From the NCBI GenBank assembly GCA_963837735.1, contig CAWIOM010000010.1:186001-250000 (forward strand): a DNA stretch of 64,000 bases, written 5' to 3'. Both the position numbers and the translations under genes were made by a program. The notes below the pieces were generated by a model, which worked only from the letters and a program-made list of their open reading frames with translations, searched no databases and was not told the origin of the DNA. The stretch comes from VRUE01 sp963837735. Lineage in GTDB: Bacteria > Actinomycetota > Thermoleophilia > Solirubrobacterales > 70-9. Shown here piece after piece: positions 44,529 through 54,032 of the stretch; positions within the stretch are counted from its first letter, which is position 1, and each line of letters begins with the position of its first letter.

Positions 44529-46415
44529 GTGACCGACGACGAGACCGAGAACGACGCCCGCCGCGCCGAGCGGGTCGCCCAGCAGCGCCGCGAGCTGCCC
44601 GACTCGGCGGGTGTCTACCTCTTCTACGACAGCGCGGGCGAGCTTCTCTACGTCGGCAAGGCGCGCTCGATCCGCAAGCGCGTCGCCTCTCACTTCTCCG
44701 GCGGCGAGACCCGGCTCACCTCGCGGGTCGACCGCTTCGACGTCCTCGTCACCGCCAACGAGGCGGAGGCGCTGCTCGCCGAGCAGAGCTTCATCAAGCG
44801 CCACCGGCCGCGCTTCAACATCCGCCTCCGCGACGACAAGTCCTATCCCTATGTCGCGGTCAGCCTCGACGAGGACTACCCGCGCGTCTACTTCACCCGC
44901 GAGAAGCATCGCTCCGGCCGCGCCTACTTCGGCCCCTTCTCGAGCGCCAAGCGGGTCCGCGAGACGCTCGACCTGCTCGGCAAGCTCTTCCAGTTCCGCA
45001 CCTGCGAGGGCGTGGAGCCGGGCCGCCGCTCCGGCAACCCCTGCCTCGACTACTACATCAAGCGCTGCGGGGCCCCCTGCGTGGGCTACGTCAGCCGCGA
45101 GGAGTACCGGCGCAACATCGAGGCGATCGTCGACTTCCTCTCCGGCCGCTACCGGCAGGTCGAGGCCGGCGAGCAGGACAAGATGGACGAGGCCGCCGCC
45201 GCCCGCGAATTCGAGCGCGCCGCGATCCACCGCGACCGGCTGGCGGCGATCAAGTCCCTGTTCGAGCGCCAGCGGATCGCCGGCGGCACGGTCGGCACCG
45301 CCGACCTGATCGGCGTCGCCGCCGAGGGCGCCGACGCCAACGTCCAGGTCTTTCAGGTCCGCGACGGGATCCTCGCCGAGCGCCAGAGCTTCTATCTCGA
45401 GAACCAGGCGGAGCGCGACCTCGCCGAGGTCGCCGAGGAGTTCGTCGGCCAGTACTACTCGGCCTCTCCCTCGATCCCGAAGACGATCGTCGTCGGCCCC
45501 TACGTCAGCCGCGAGCGCGCCGAGCTGCTCGCCGAGGCGCTCGGCGAGCGCCGCGGCGCCCCGGTCGAGGTCCGGATCGCCGAGCGCGGCGACAAACGCC
45601 GCCTGCGCGAGCTCGCCGAGCGCAACGCGCGCCTCGCCCTCGACCAGGACAGGCTGCGCCGCGAGCACCGCCGCCAGCGCCGGGTCGAGTCGCTCGCCGA
45701 CCTCCGCGACGCGCTCGGGATGGAGGAGCTGCCGGTGCGGATCGAGGGCTTCGACATCTCCAACATCGGCGGCGAGCACACCGTCGCCTCGATGGTCGTG
45801 TTCCAGGGAGGTGCGACGAAGAAGGCCGACTACCGCCGCTTCCGCGTCCGCGGCGAGCGAGACTCGGGCCCCGACGACTTCGCCTCGATGGAAGAGGTTC
45901 TGGGCCGGCGCATGAGCCGCTACCTCGAGCAGGTCGACCTCTCGCCCCACGACGGCAAGCGCGACGAGAGCTTCGCGGCGCTGCCGGGACTGGTCGTGAT
46001 CGACGGCGGCAAGGGCCAGCTGGCCGCTGGGACGCGCGTGCTGCGCCCGTTCATCGAGCGTGGAGTGACCGTGATCAGCCTCGCCAAGCGGCTCGAGGAG
46101 GTCTATGTGCCGGACCGCGCCGCGCCGATCGACCTGCCGGCCGACTCCGAGGCCTCGAAGCTCCTGCAACGGGTCCGCGACGAGGCCCATCGGTTCGCGA
46201 TCGAGCACCACAGGGGCCGCCGCGACCGGGCGATGACGAGCTCGGTGCTCGACGAGCTCAAGGGCGTCGGCCCGGTCCGCAAGCGCGCCCTGCTCCAACA
46301 CTTCGGGTCCCCGGAGCGGTTTCTGGCGGCGACCCGGGAGGAGCTCGAGGCGGTGCCCGACCTGCCTGGCAAAGTGGCTCGCGAGATCCACGAGCAGCTC
46401 AACCGGACGGGCTAG
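44529..46415 (+). CDS. uvrC: Excinuclease ABC subunit C
   Basis: Makes both incisions in nucleotide-excision repair (628 aa, GTG at 44529). Domains: GIY-YIG nuclease (LPDSAGVYLFYDSAGELLYVGKARSIRKRV), Cys-rich segment (NPCLDYYIKRCGAPCVG), UVR motif for UvrB binding (about 205-240), RNase H-like endonuclease (RIEGFDISNIGGEHTVASMVVF, with DGGKGQL) and C-terminal tandem HhH (GVGPVRKRALLQHFGSPERFLAATREEL). It precedes rapZ by 7 bp, as in many actinobacteria. Confidence 0.97.
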   Translation: MTDDETENDARRAERVAQQRRELPDSAGVYLFYDSAGELLYVGKARSIRKRVASHFSGGETRLTSRVDRFDVLVTANEAEALLAEQSFIKRHRPRFNIRLRDDKSYPYVAVSLDEDYPRVYFTREKHRSGRAYFGPFSSAKRVRETLDLLGKLFQFRTCEGVEPGRRSGNPCLDYYIKRCGAPCVGYVSREEYRRNIEAIVDFLSGRYRQVEAGEQDKMDEAAAAREFERAAIHRDRLAAIKSLFERQRIAGGTVGTADLIGVAAEGADANVQVFQVRDGILAERQSFYLENQAERDLAEVAEEFVGQYYSASPSIPKTIVVGPYVSRERAELLAEALGERRGAPVEVRIAERGDKRRLRELAERNARLALDQDRLRREHRRQRRVESLADLRDALGMEELPVRIEGFDISNIGGEHTVASMVVFQGGATKKADYRRFRVRGERDSGPDDFASMEEVLGRRMSRYLEQVDLSPHDGKRDESFAALPGLVVIDGGKGQLAAGTRVLRPFIERGVTVISLAKRLEEVYVPDRAAPIDLPADSEASKLLQRVRDEAHRFAIEHHRGRRDRAMTSSVLDELKGVGPVRKRALLQHFGSPERFLAATREELEAVPDLPGKVAREIHEQLNRTG

Positions 46416-46422
46416 GAGAGAG

Positions 46423-47310
46423 ATGGTGAACGGTCTCGAGAACGACGTCACGCTGGTCGTCATCACCGGCCACTCGGGAGCCGGCAAGTCGGAAGCGATC
46501 GCCGCCTTCGAGGACGGTGGCTACTTCTGCGTCGACAACCTGCCGCCGCGGATGCTGGGCGGCCTCGGCGAGCTCTTCCGCCTCCCCGGCAGCGGCGTCC
46601 AGCGCGCCGCGGTCGTGTCCGACGTCCGCGGCGGCGACTACTTCGACGACCTGCTTCAGGTCCTCGACGAGCTCGAGGCGGACGGGCTGAAGACGAAGGT
46701 GCTCTTCCTCGAGGCCGACGAGGAGACACTGGTCGACCGCTACAAGGAGACCCGCCGCCGTCATCCGCTCGCCGCCGAAGGCAGCATCACGGAGGGGATC
46801 CGGGCAGAGCGCGAGCTGCTCGGGCCGCTGCGCGAGCGCGCCGACATCGTGATCTCGACCAGCGACCTGACCGGCGCGATGCTGAGGCGGCGGATCGGCG
46901 AGGAGCTGCTCGGCCAGGAGGGCGCGCCGAAGCTCGCCCTCACCCTGCTCACCTTCGGCTTCAAGAACGGCCCGCCACGCGACGCCGATCTCACTCTCGA
47001 CGTCCGTTTCCTGCCCAACCCGCACTACGTCGACGAGCTGCGGCCGCTGACCGGGCACGACCTCGCGGTGCGCGAATACGTCGAGTCGGGGACGCAGGCG
47101 GGCGAGTTCTACGGGCGGCTGCTGCCGCTGCTCGAATTCCTCGTCCCCGCCTACGTCGCCGAGGGAAAGAGCCACCTGACGATCGCGATCGGGTGCACCG
47201 GCGGGCGCCATCGCTCGGTGACCGTCGCCGACCGCATCCGGCGCGATCTCGAAGGCCGCGAGGACGTCGTCGTCAGGGTCAAGCACCGCGACGCCGGCCT
47301 GGAATCGTAA
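46423..47310 (+). CDS. rapZ: RNase adapter / nucleotide-binding protein RapZ (YvcJ)
   Basis: 295 residues. P-loop ITGHSGAGKSEAI at about 14-26, the DNLPP motif (GYFCVDNLPPRML) and the C-terminal RapZ domain with FGFKNGPP, DVRFLPNPHYVDELRPLTG and IAIGCTGGRHRSVTVA. In Gram-positives it binds nucleotides and affects cell-wall metabolism; in E. coli it adapts RNase E to small RNAs. The expected next genes yvcK and whiA are absent here. Confidence 0.95.
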   Translation: MVNGLENDVTLVVITGHSGAGKSEAIAAFEDGGYFCVDNLPPRMLGGLGELFRLPGSGVQRAAVVSDVRGGDYFDDLLQVLDELEADGLKTKVLFLEADEETLVDRYKETRRRHPLAAEGSITEGIRAERELLGPLRERADIVISTSDLTGAMLRRRIGEELLGQEGAPKLALTLLTFGFKNGPPRDADLTLDVRFLPNPHYVDELRPLTGHDLAVREYVESGTQAGEFYGRLLPLLEFLVPAYVAEGKSHLTIAIGCTGGRHRSVTVADRIRRDLEGREDVVVRVKHRDAGLES

Positions 47311-47324
47311 GAATCCAGGCCGCG

Positions 47325-48197
47325 ATGCCCGAAGACACCCAGCCAGTCATCACCGTTAGCGGCCTGCGCAAGGAGTACGGCGACCTCGAGGCCGTGCGCG
47401 GAATCGACCTCGAGGTCCGTCGCGGCGAGGTGTTCGCCTTCCTCGGCCCCAACGGTGCCGGCAAGACGACGACGGTCGAGATCCTCGAGGGCTACCGGGA
47501 GCGCAGCAGCGGCGAGGTCTCGGTGCTCGGCGAGGACCCGGAGCGCGCCGGCCGCGGCTGGCGGGAGCGGATCGGGATCGTCCTGCAGAGCTGCCGCCTC
47601 GATCCGTACCTGACGGTGGCCGAGTCGCTCGCGCTGTTTGCGGGCTATTACCGCTCGCCGCGCCCGGTCGACGAGGTGATCGAGGCGGTCGGGCTCGAGG
47701 GCAAGGCGGCCACGCGGACAGGCAAGCTCTCCGGCGGCCAGCAGCGCCGGCTCGACGTCGGCCTCGCCCTGGTCGGCGACCCCGAGCTGCTCTTCCTCGA
47801 CGAGCCGACCACCGGGTTCGACCCCTCGGCCCGCCGTCACGCGTGGGAGGCGATCTCCGGCCTGCGGGCGCTCGGCAAGACCGTCTTCCTGACCACCCAC
47901 TACATGGACGAGGCGCAGCGCCTCGCCGACCGGGTGGCGGTGATCGCCGGCGGCGAGGTCGTGGCTCGGGGGACGCCCGAGGACCTCGGCGACCGCGACA
48001 GCCAGCCGGCGACGATCTCCTACCGTCTCGACGGCGAGGAGGTCAGGGTCGAGACGGCGACCCCGGTGAGGGCCCTCAACGAGCTCACCGGCCGGGCGCT
48101 CGCCGAGGGCCTGGAGCTCGAGAACCTCGAAGTCAGCCGGCCCAGCCTCGAGGACGTCTACCTCGAACTGACCGCGGCGGAGGCCGACCCGGGATGA
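47325..48197 (+). CDS. ABC exporter ATPase (drug/lipid export type)
   Basis: 290 residues. LGPNGAGKTTTVEILEGYRERSSGEV (Walker A), LSGGQQRRLDVGLALVGDPELLFLDEPTTGFDPSARR and TTHYMDEAQRLADRVAVI place it in the DrrA/CcmA-type subfamily, which exports drugs, lipids or polysaccharides. The end overlaps the permease ATG by 4 bp (ATGA at 48194-48197). Confidence 0.9.
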   Translation: MPEDTQPVITVSGLRKEYGDLEAVRGIDLEVRRGEVFAFLGPNGAGKTTTVEILEGYRERSSGEVSVLGEDPERAGRGWRERIGIVLQSCRLDPYLTVAESLALFAGYYRSPRPVDEVIEAVGLEGKAATRTGKLSGGQQRRLDVGLALVGDPELLFLDEPTTGFDPSARRHAWEAISGLRALGKTVFLTTHYMDEAQRLADRVAVIAGGEVVARGTPEDLGDRDSQPATISYRLDGEEVRVETATPVRALNELTGRALAEGLELENLEVSRPSLEDVYLELTAAEADPG

Positions 48198-48955
48198 GCC
48201 TTCTCCTCCACCAGCTGCGCTACGACCAGAAGGTCTTCTGGCGCAACCCGCCCGCGGTCTTCTTCACCGTCATGTTCCCCGTTCTGCTGCTCGTCATCTT
48301 CTCGGCGATATTCGGAGACAAGACGATCGGCGGCAAGGGCGGGATCAAGGTCACCACCTACTACGTTCCGGCGATCATCACCCTGGCGGTCGTCTCGGCG
48401 ACGATGCAGACGCTGGCGATGTCGCTGGTTATCGCCCGCGAGGACGGCCGCCTCAAGCGTGGGCGGGGGACTCCGATGCCCGCCTGGGTGTTCATCGCCG
48501 GGCGGATCGGCAACTCGGTGGTCGTCGCCGTCGTCATGCTCGCCCTGGTGTCAGGGCTCGGCAGGCTCCTCTACGGCGTCCCGATCCCCTGGCGCCAGGC
48601 ACCGGACCTGCTCGTCGTCCTCGCCGTCGGCGCGGCCTCCTTCTGCTGCCTGGGCATCGCCCTGACCGCGCTGATCCCCTCGCAGGACGCGGCGGCGCCG
48701 ATCGTCAACGCGATGCTGCTGCCGCTCTATTTCCTCTCTGGCGTCTTCGTCCCCGAAGACGAGCTCCCCAGCGGCGTCATCGACTTCGCCAACCACTTTC
48801 CGATCCGCCCCTTCTTCCAGGCGGTCTACGACGCCTACCTGCCGGGCGGCGGGCCGGCACTCGCCTGGGATCATCTGGCCGCGGTCGCGATCTGGGGCGT
48901 GGCCGGCCTGATCCTCGCGATTCGCTTCTTCCGCTGGACCCCCCGCGGCGGCTGA
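48194..48955 (+). CDS. ABC-2 type permease
   Basis: 253 residues, six TM helices with an amphipathic start (LLLHQLRYDQKVFWRNPPAVFF) typical of ABC-2 exporters such as DrrB. LYFLSGVFVPEDELP is the conserved loop before the last helices. It forms a two-gene exporter with the ATPase before it. Substrate unknown. The pair sits where yvcK-whiA lie in related genomes. Confidence 0.9.
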   Translation: MSLLLHQLRYDQKVFWRNPPAVFFTVMFPVLLLVIFSAIFGDKTIGGKGGIKVTTYYVPAIITLAVVSATMQTLAMSLVIAREDGRLKRGRGTPMPAWVFIAGRIGNSVVVAVVMLALVSGLGRLLYGVPIPWRQAPDLLVVLAVGAASFCCLGIALTALIPSQDAAAPIVNAMLLPLYFLSGVFVPEDELPSGVIDFANHFPIRPFFQAVYDAYLPGGGPALAWDHLAAVAIWGVAGLILAIRFFRWTPRGG

Positions 48956-49006
48956 GCCGCACCCGCCCGACTTTCCGCGTCACGCACATATAGCCTCTCG
49001 CCCCCG

Positions 49007-49366
49007 ATGTTGCACCACGTTCTCCTGGAGGTCTCCGACCTTGAGCGGAGCGCCTCGTTCTACGACGCGCTGCTCGCGCCCCTTGGCTGGCGGCGCCATT
49101 TCGAGGAGGACGGAACGATCGGATGGGGCATCGCCAAGCCGGTCTTCTTCATCGCCGACCACCATGACCCCAAGCCCGGTTTCGGATTGCTGTCGTTCTC
49201 AGGCCTTGGAATCGTCGCGGTCAAGGCATCGTGGGAACAGGGCGTCGGGGCGGGCGGCACCAGCGTCTCCGAGCCGGGTGAAACCCGCTCCTACGGCTCC
49301 GGCTCCTACTCGGCCTTCCTCAAGGATCCGGACGGGTACGAGATCGAAGTCACGATCGGCGAGTAG
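49007..49366 (+). CDS. VOC-superfamily (glyoxalase-like) protein
   Basis: 119 residues, one vicinal-oxygen-chelate module: MLHHVLLEVSDLERSASFYDALLAPLGW with a metal-binding His, and SAFLKDPDGYEIEVTIGE with the final Glu ligand. Function may be metalloenzyme or binding protein. A TATAGC-like -10 box lies about 15-20 bp upstream of its ATG. Confidence 0.85.
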   Translation: MLHHVLLEVSDLERSASFYDALLAPLGWRRHFEEDGTIGWGIAKPVFFIADHHDPKPGFGLLSFSGLGIVAVKASWEQGVGAGGTSVSEPGETRSYGSGSYSAFLKDPDGYEIEVTIGE

Positions 49367-49416
49367 CGGTCACTAGCATCGACATGCCAAGCTAAATCCA
49401 GGAGGGCTTTGACTTT

Positions 49417-50421
49417 ATGGCTGTGAGGGTCGGCATCAACGGTTTCGGCCGAATCGGGCGCAACGTCTTCCGCGCCGCGCATGCGGCCGGGGCCGACATC
49501 GAGTTCGTCGCGGTCAACGACCTCGTCGACACGGCGACGATGGCCCATCTGCTCAAGTACGACTCGATCCTCGGGCGCTTTCCGGGCTCCGTGGCGGTCG
49601 AGGGCGATTCGTTCGTCGTCGACGGCAGCGAGATCCGGTCCCTCTCCGAGCGCGACCCGGCGGCGCTGCCCTGGGGCGATCTCGGCGTCGACGTCGTGAT
49701 CGAGTCGACCGGCTTCTTCACCGCACGCGACGACGCCGCCAAGCACCTGGAAGCGGGGGCGAAGAAGGTGATCATCTCGGCGCCGGCCAAGGACCCGGAC
49801 GTCACCGTGGCGCTCGGGGTCAACTTCGAGTCCGACTATGACCGCGACAGCCACCACGTCATCTCCAATGCCTCCTGCACGACCAACTGCCTGGCGCCGC
49901 TGGCGAAGGTGATCCACGAGGAGTTCGGGATCGAGCACGGGCTGATGACGACGATCCACGCCTACACGGCGGACCAGCGCCTGCAGGACATGCCGCACAA
50001 GGACCCGCGGCGGGCGCGGGCCGCGGCCCTCAACCTGATTCCGACGACGACCGGCGCCGCCAAGGCCGTCGGCCTCGTTCTTCCCGAGCTGAACGGCAAG
50101 CTGAACGGGTTCTCGATCCGCGCCCCGGTCCCCACCGGCTCCGTCGTCGACCTGGTGGCCACGCTCTCCAAGAAGGCCGACCCCGACGCGGTCAACGCCG
50201 CAGTCAGGGCGGCCGCCGAGGGCCCGCTGAAAGGGATCCTCGACTACACCGAGGACCCGATCGTCTCGACCGACATCGTCGGCGACCCGCATTCCTCGAT
50301 CTTCGACGCCGGCTCGACGATGGCGATCGGCGATGGCTCGATGATCAAGGCCGTCAGCTGGTACGACAACGAGTGGGGCTACTCGAACCGCTGCGTCGAG
50401 CTCGCCGGCAAGGTCCTCTGA
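49417..50421 (+). CDS. gap: Glyceraldehyde-3-phosphate dehydrogenase
   Basis: Oxidises glyceraldehyde-3-phosphate to 1,3-bisphosphoglycerate (334 aa). VGINGFGRIGRNVFRAA binds NAD, SNASCTTNCLAPL carries the catalytic Cys, and the catalytic His is in MTTIHAYTADQRLQD. WYDNEWGYSNR closes the family signature. The strong ribosome site CAGGAGGG lies about 13 bp upstream. An Asp-containing segment after the first strands would suggest NAD, but the exact residue is not certain. First gene of the glycolytic cluster. Confidence 0.97.
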   Translation: MAVRVGINGFGRIGRNVFRAAHAAGADIEFVAVNDLVDTATMAHLLKYDSILGRFPGSVAVEGDSFVVDGSEIRSLSERDPAALPWGDLGVDVVIESTGFFTARDDAAKHLEAGAKKVIISAPAKDPDVTVALGVNFESDYDRDSHHVISNASCTTNCLAPLAKVIHEEFGIEHGLMTTIHAYTADQRLQDMPHKDPRRARAAALNLIPTTTGAAKAVGLVLPELNGKLNGFSIRAPVPTGSVVDLVATLSKKADPDAVNAAVRAAAEGPLKGILDYTEDPIVSTDIVGDPHSSIFDAGSTMAIGDGSMIKAVSWYDNEWGYSNRCVELAGKVL

Positions 50422-50475
50422 AACACCAAACGCCGAGCGGGCCAATCGCCACGATTCGAATACCCGGAGACCACC

Positions 50476-51684
50476 GTGACGACTGACCCGCTCGGCGGCG
50501 GCTTCTCCAAGGCAAGTGTCCGGGATGCCGAGCCGGCGGGTCGTCGGGTGCTCGTCCGCGTCGACTTCAACGTCCCGCTGGAGGGCGGGCGAGTCGCCGA
50601 CGACACCCGCATCCGGGCGGCGCTGCCGACGATCGAACTGCTGCGCGAGAGCGGCGCCGCGGTCGTCCTCATCTCCCACCTCGGCAGGCCGGGCGGCAAG
50701 GTCGACCCGGCGCTCTCGATGCGGCCCGTCGGCGACCGCCTGGCCGAACTGCTGGGCGTCGAGGTGCGCCGGGCGCCGGCCGTGGTCGGCTCAGAGGTCG
50801 AGGCGATGGCACGGGCGCTCGGGCCCGGCGAGGTGCTGCTGCTCGAGAACGCCCGCTTCGAGCCGGGGGAGACCGGGAACGACCCGGGTCTGGCCGAAGC
50901 GCTCGCCGGGCTGGCGGACCTCTACGTGAACGACGCCTTCGGCGCCGCGCACCGGGCCCACGCCAGCACCGAGGGAGTGGCCCACATCCTTCCCGCTTAC
51001 GCCGGCCTGCTGCTCGAGCGCGAGGTGACCGAACTGACCCGCGTCGTCGAATCGCCCGAGCGGCCGCTGGTCGTCGTTCTCGGCGGCTCCAAGGTCACCG
51101 ACAAGATCGGCGTCATCGACCGTTTTCTGGATATCGCCGACCGGATCGCGATCGGCGGCGCGATGGCCTTCAGCTTCTTCAGGGCGCAGGGGATCCCGAC
51201 CGGCGACTCGCTGGTCGAGGAGGAGGGCGTGAAGCTTGCCGAGGCGGCGCTGGCCCGGGCCGGCGAGGGTGGCTGCGAGCTCGACCTGCCGGTCGACCTC
51301 GTCCTCGGCAGGAGCTTCGATGCCGACACCGAGGTGCGCGACGGCGACGGGGTGGCCGTCCCCGACGGCTGGATGGGCCTCGATATCGGCCCGGGCACCG
51401 CCGCCGGCTACGCGGCTGCGATCGCCGCCGCCGGGACGATTCTCTGGAACGGCCCGATGGGCGCCTTCGAGCTCGAGCCCTTCGCCGCCGGCACCCGCAC
51501 GGTTGCCGAGGCGGTGGCGGCGGCGGCGGGGACGACGGTTCTCGGCGGCGGCGACTCGGTCGCCGCGATGCAGCAGTTCGGGCTCGGTGAGAAGGTGGAC
51601 TGGCTGTCGACAGGAGGAGGAGCGTCGTTGGAGCTGTTGGAGGGAAAGAAGCTGCCGGGAGTGGAGGCTCTTCTCGATGCCTGA
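50476..51684 (+). CDS. pgk: Phosphoglycerate kinase
   Basis: Transfers phosphate from 1,3-bisphosphoglycerate to ADP (402 aa, GTG start). RVLVRVDFNVPLEGGRVADDTRIRAALPTI is the N-terminal signature, SHLGRPGG and NDAFGAAHRAHAS bind substrate, VVLGGSKVTDKI and VLGGGDSVAAM are nucleotide-binding loops. The 3' end overlaps tpiA by 8 bp. Confidence 0.97.
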   Translation: MTTDPLGGGFSKASVRDAEPAGRRVLVRVDFNVPLEGGRVADDTRIRAALPTIELLRESGAAVVLISHLGRPGGKVDPALSMRPVGDRLAELLGVEVRRAPAVVGSEVEAMARALGPGEVLLLENARFEPGETGNDPGLAEALAGLADLYVNDAFGAAHRAHASTEGVAHILPAYAGLLLEREVTELTRVVESPERPLVVVLGGSKVTDKIGVIDRFLDIADRIAIGGAMAFSFFRAQGIPTGDSLVEEEGVKLAEAALARAGEGGCELDLPVDLVLGRSFDADTEVRDGDGVAVPDGWMGLDIGPGTAAGYAAAIAAAGTILWNGPMGAFELEPFAAGTRTVAEAVAAAAGTTVLGGGDSVAAMQQFGLGEKVDWLSTGGGASLELLEGKKLPGVEALLDA

Positions 51685-52435
51685 GCGCCCGCGCACGCCC
51701 TACCTGGCCGCCAACTGGAAGATGCACAAGACGGTCGCCGAGGCGGCCGCGTACGTCGATGCGCTGCTTCCGCGGATTGCCGCGACCCAGCACGATGTCG
51801 TCATCTGCCCGCCCTTCACGGCGCTCGGCGCGGTGGTCGAGCGGCGCTACGGGACGGCCGTAAGGGTCGCCGCGCAGAACATGCACGAGGACGATTCCGG
51901 CGCCTTCACCGGCGAGGTCTCGGCCCAGATGTTGGTCGAGCTCGACGTCGAGGCGGTGATCCTTGGCCACTCCGAGCGGCGCCTGTACTTCGGCGAGACC
52001 GACGAGGCGCTGGCCCGTAAGGTCCCGGCCGCCCTCGCCGCCGGCCTCGAGCCGATCCTCTGCGTCGGCGAGAGCGAGGAGGCGCGCGACGGCGGCCGGA
52101 CCGAGGCCGTGCTCGACGCCCAGCTGCAGGCCGACCTCGCTGAGGTCGCCACGGCCGACCTGGCTCGGGTGGTGATCGCCTACGAGCCGATCTGGGCGAT
52201 CGGAACCGGCCGCACCGCGAGCCCGGAGCAGGCCGAGGAGGCGATCGGGTTCATCCGCGAGGTGGTCCGGCAGCGCGGCGCGGCGGCCGACGAGTTGCGG
52301 ATCCTCTACGGCGGCTCGGTGAAGCCGGGCAACGCCGCCGAGCTGCTCGGCCGCGAGCAGATCGACGGTGCGCTGGTCGGCGGCGCCGCCCTGGACCCTG
52401 ACGACTTCGCCGCGATCGTCGAGGCCGCGGGCTAG
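51677..52435 (+). CDS. tpiA: Triosephosphate isomerase
   Basis: Interconverts dihydroxyacetone phosphate and glyceraldehyde-3-phosphate (252 aa). Active-site residues are visible: Asn-x-Lys in AANWKMHK, His in GHSERRLYFGE, and Glu in VIAYEPIWAIGTG. The phosphate loop LYGGSVKPGNA follows. The ATG lies inside the last codons of pgk. Confidence 0.97.
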   Translation: MPERPRTPYLAANWKMHKTVAEAAAYVDALLPRIAATQHDVVICPPFTALGAVVERRYGTAVRVAAQNMHEDDSGAFTGEVSAQMLVELDVEAVILGHSERRLYFGETDEALARKVPAALAAGLEPILCVGESEEARDGGRTEAVLDAQLQADLAEVATADLARVVIAYEPIWAIGTGRTASPEQAEEAIGFIREVVRQRGAAADELRILYGGSVKPGNAAELLGREQIDGALVGGAALDPDDFAAIVEAAG

Positions 52436-52440
52436 GCGCC

Positions 52441-53979
52441 GTGGCGGAGGAGCTGAACGTGGCCGGCCCGCACGTGCCCTCGGTCGCCCTCGTCATTCTC
52501 GACGGCTGGGGCCTCGCCGAGGCCGGCCCGGGCAACGCAATATCGCTTGCCGAGACACCCGTCTTCGACGATCTCTGGACGCGCTTTCCCCACACCCAGC
52601 TCTCCGCACAGGGCCGCGACGTCGGCCTCCCGGACGGCCAGATGGGCAACTCGGAGGTAGGCCATCTCAATCTCGGTGCCGGGGCGATCGTCAAGCAGGA
52701 TCTGGCCCGGATCGACGACTCGATCGCCGACGGCTCCTTCTTCGACAATGAGGTCCTGCTCGAGGCCTGCGCCCGCGCCCGGCGCAGCCCGCGCGGCCGC
52801 CTCCACCTGTTGGGCCTGGTCTCCGACGGGGGCGTCCACTCCGGCTGGGACCACATCGAGGCGGTGATCGAGCTCGCCTCCCAGGAGGGGGTGCCCGACG
52901 TCGTCTTCCACGCCTTCACGGACGGGCGCGACACGCTTCCCCACGGCGGCCGCGAGTACCTGGGCCGGCTCGAACGATGGCTGCGGCAGGCGGGCCGGAT
53001 CGCGACCGTCAGCGGCCGCTACTACGCGATGGACCGCGACACGCGATGGGAGCGGACCAAGCTCGCCTACGACGCGATCGTCCACGGCCAGGGCCTGCGC
53101 GCCGACAGCGCCCCGGACGCGATCGAGTCCTCCTACGTCCGCGACGAGACCGACGAGTTCGTCAGGCCGACGGTGATCGGCGACTACGACGGCGCGGCTG
53201 CCGGCGACGTCGCCGTCTTCGTCAACTTCCGTCCCGACCGGGCGCGGCAGATGACCCGGGCGCTTGCCGACCCCGACTTCGACGAGTTCCCGCGCGCCGG
53301 CGGCCCGCTCCTCGACCTGACGACGATGGCCTCCTACCGCAAGGGCTGGCCATACCCCGTCGCCTTCCCCGAGGCACGGCCCAGCACGACGCTCGCCGAG
53401 GTGGTCTCCGAGGCCGGCGGTCGCCAGCTCCACGTCGCCGAGACCGAGAAGTACGCCCATGTCACCTACTTCTTCAACGGTGGCCGCGAGCAGGAGTGGG
53501 AGGGCGAGGAGCGCAGCCTGGTCGACTCGCCGCGCGATGTGCCCACCTACGACCACAGGCCGGAGATGAGCGCCCGCGCCGCCGCCGCCGCCTTCACCGG
53601 GCCCTGGTCGGAGGGTGGCTACCGCTTCGGGATCATCAACTTCGCCAACCCCGACATGGTCGGGCACACGGGCGTCATCCCCGCTGCGGTCGAGGCGGTC
53701 GAGGCGGTCGACTCCTGCCTCGGCGAGGTCGTCGCCGCGGTCGAGGCCCAGGGCGGCGCCTGCATCGTCACCGCCGATCACGGCAACTGCGACCACATGC
53801 TCGAGCCCGACGGCTCCCCCAACACCGCCCACTCGCTCAACCCCGTGCCCCTGATCGTCACCGTCGAGGGCCTCGCCCTGCGCGACCGCGGCATCCTCGC
53901 CGACGTCGCTCCCACCGTCCTCGATCTCCTCGGCATCGCCCAGCCCGAGGCGATGACCGGCAGGTCGCTGATCGAATGA
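52441..53979 (+). CDS. gpmI: Cofactor-independent phosphoglycerate mutase
   Basis: Interconverts 3- and 2-phosphoglycerate using two Mn ions (512 aa, GTG start 5 bp after tpiA). ALVILDGWGLAEAGPGNAI is the first metal site, MGNSEVGHLNLGAG has the phosphorylated Ser, and NFANPDMVGHTG and TADHGNCDHMLEPDG hold further metal ligands. Alkaline-phosphatase fold. It ends the glycolytic run gap-pgk-tpiA-gpmI. Confidence 0.97.
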   Translation: MAEELNVAGPHVPSVALVILDGWGLAEAGPGNAISLAETPVFDDLWTRFPHTQLSAQGRDVGLPDGQMGNSEVGHLNLGAGAIVKQDLARIDDSIADGSFFDNEVLLEACARARRSPRGRLHLLGLVSDGGVHSGWDHIEAVIELASQEGVPDVVFHAFTDGRDTLPHGGREYLGRLERWLRQAGRIATVSGRYYAMDRDTRWERTKLAYDAIVHGQGLRADSAPDAIESSYVRDETDEFVRPTVIGDYDGAAAGDVAVFVNFRPDRARQMTRALADPDFDEFPRAGGPLLDLTTMASYRKGWPYPVAFPEARPSTTLAEVVSEAGGRQLHVAETEKYAHVTYFFNGGREQEWEGEERSLVDSPRDVPTYDHRPEMSARAAAAAFTGPWSEGGYRFGIINFANPDMVGHTGVIPAAVEAVEAVDSCLGEVVAAVEAQGGACIVTADHGNCDHMLEPDGSPNTAHSLNPVPLIVTVEGLALRDRGILADVAPTVLDLLGIAQPEAMTGRSLIE

Positions 53980-53980
53980 C

Positions 53981-54027
53981 CGAGTGCTGCATTAGCGCCC
54001 CCTATGGCGGGCATCGAGCAGCACTCG
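53981..54027 (+). promoter_or_regulatory. Hairpin between gpmI and the tgt start
   Basis: Perfect 10-bp arms CGAGTGCTGC (53981-53990) and GCAGCACTCG (54018-54027) with a smaller inner GCCC/GGGC pairing. It ends 5 bp before the preferred tgt ATG at 54033, so it could hide the ribosome site or act as a terminator after gpmI. Confidence 0.5.
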
Positions 54028-54032
54028 ACGAG

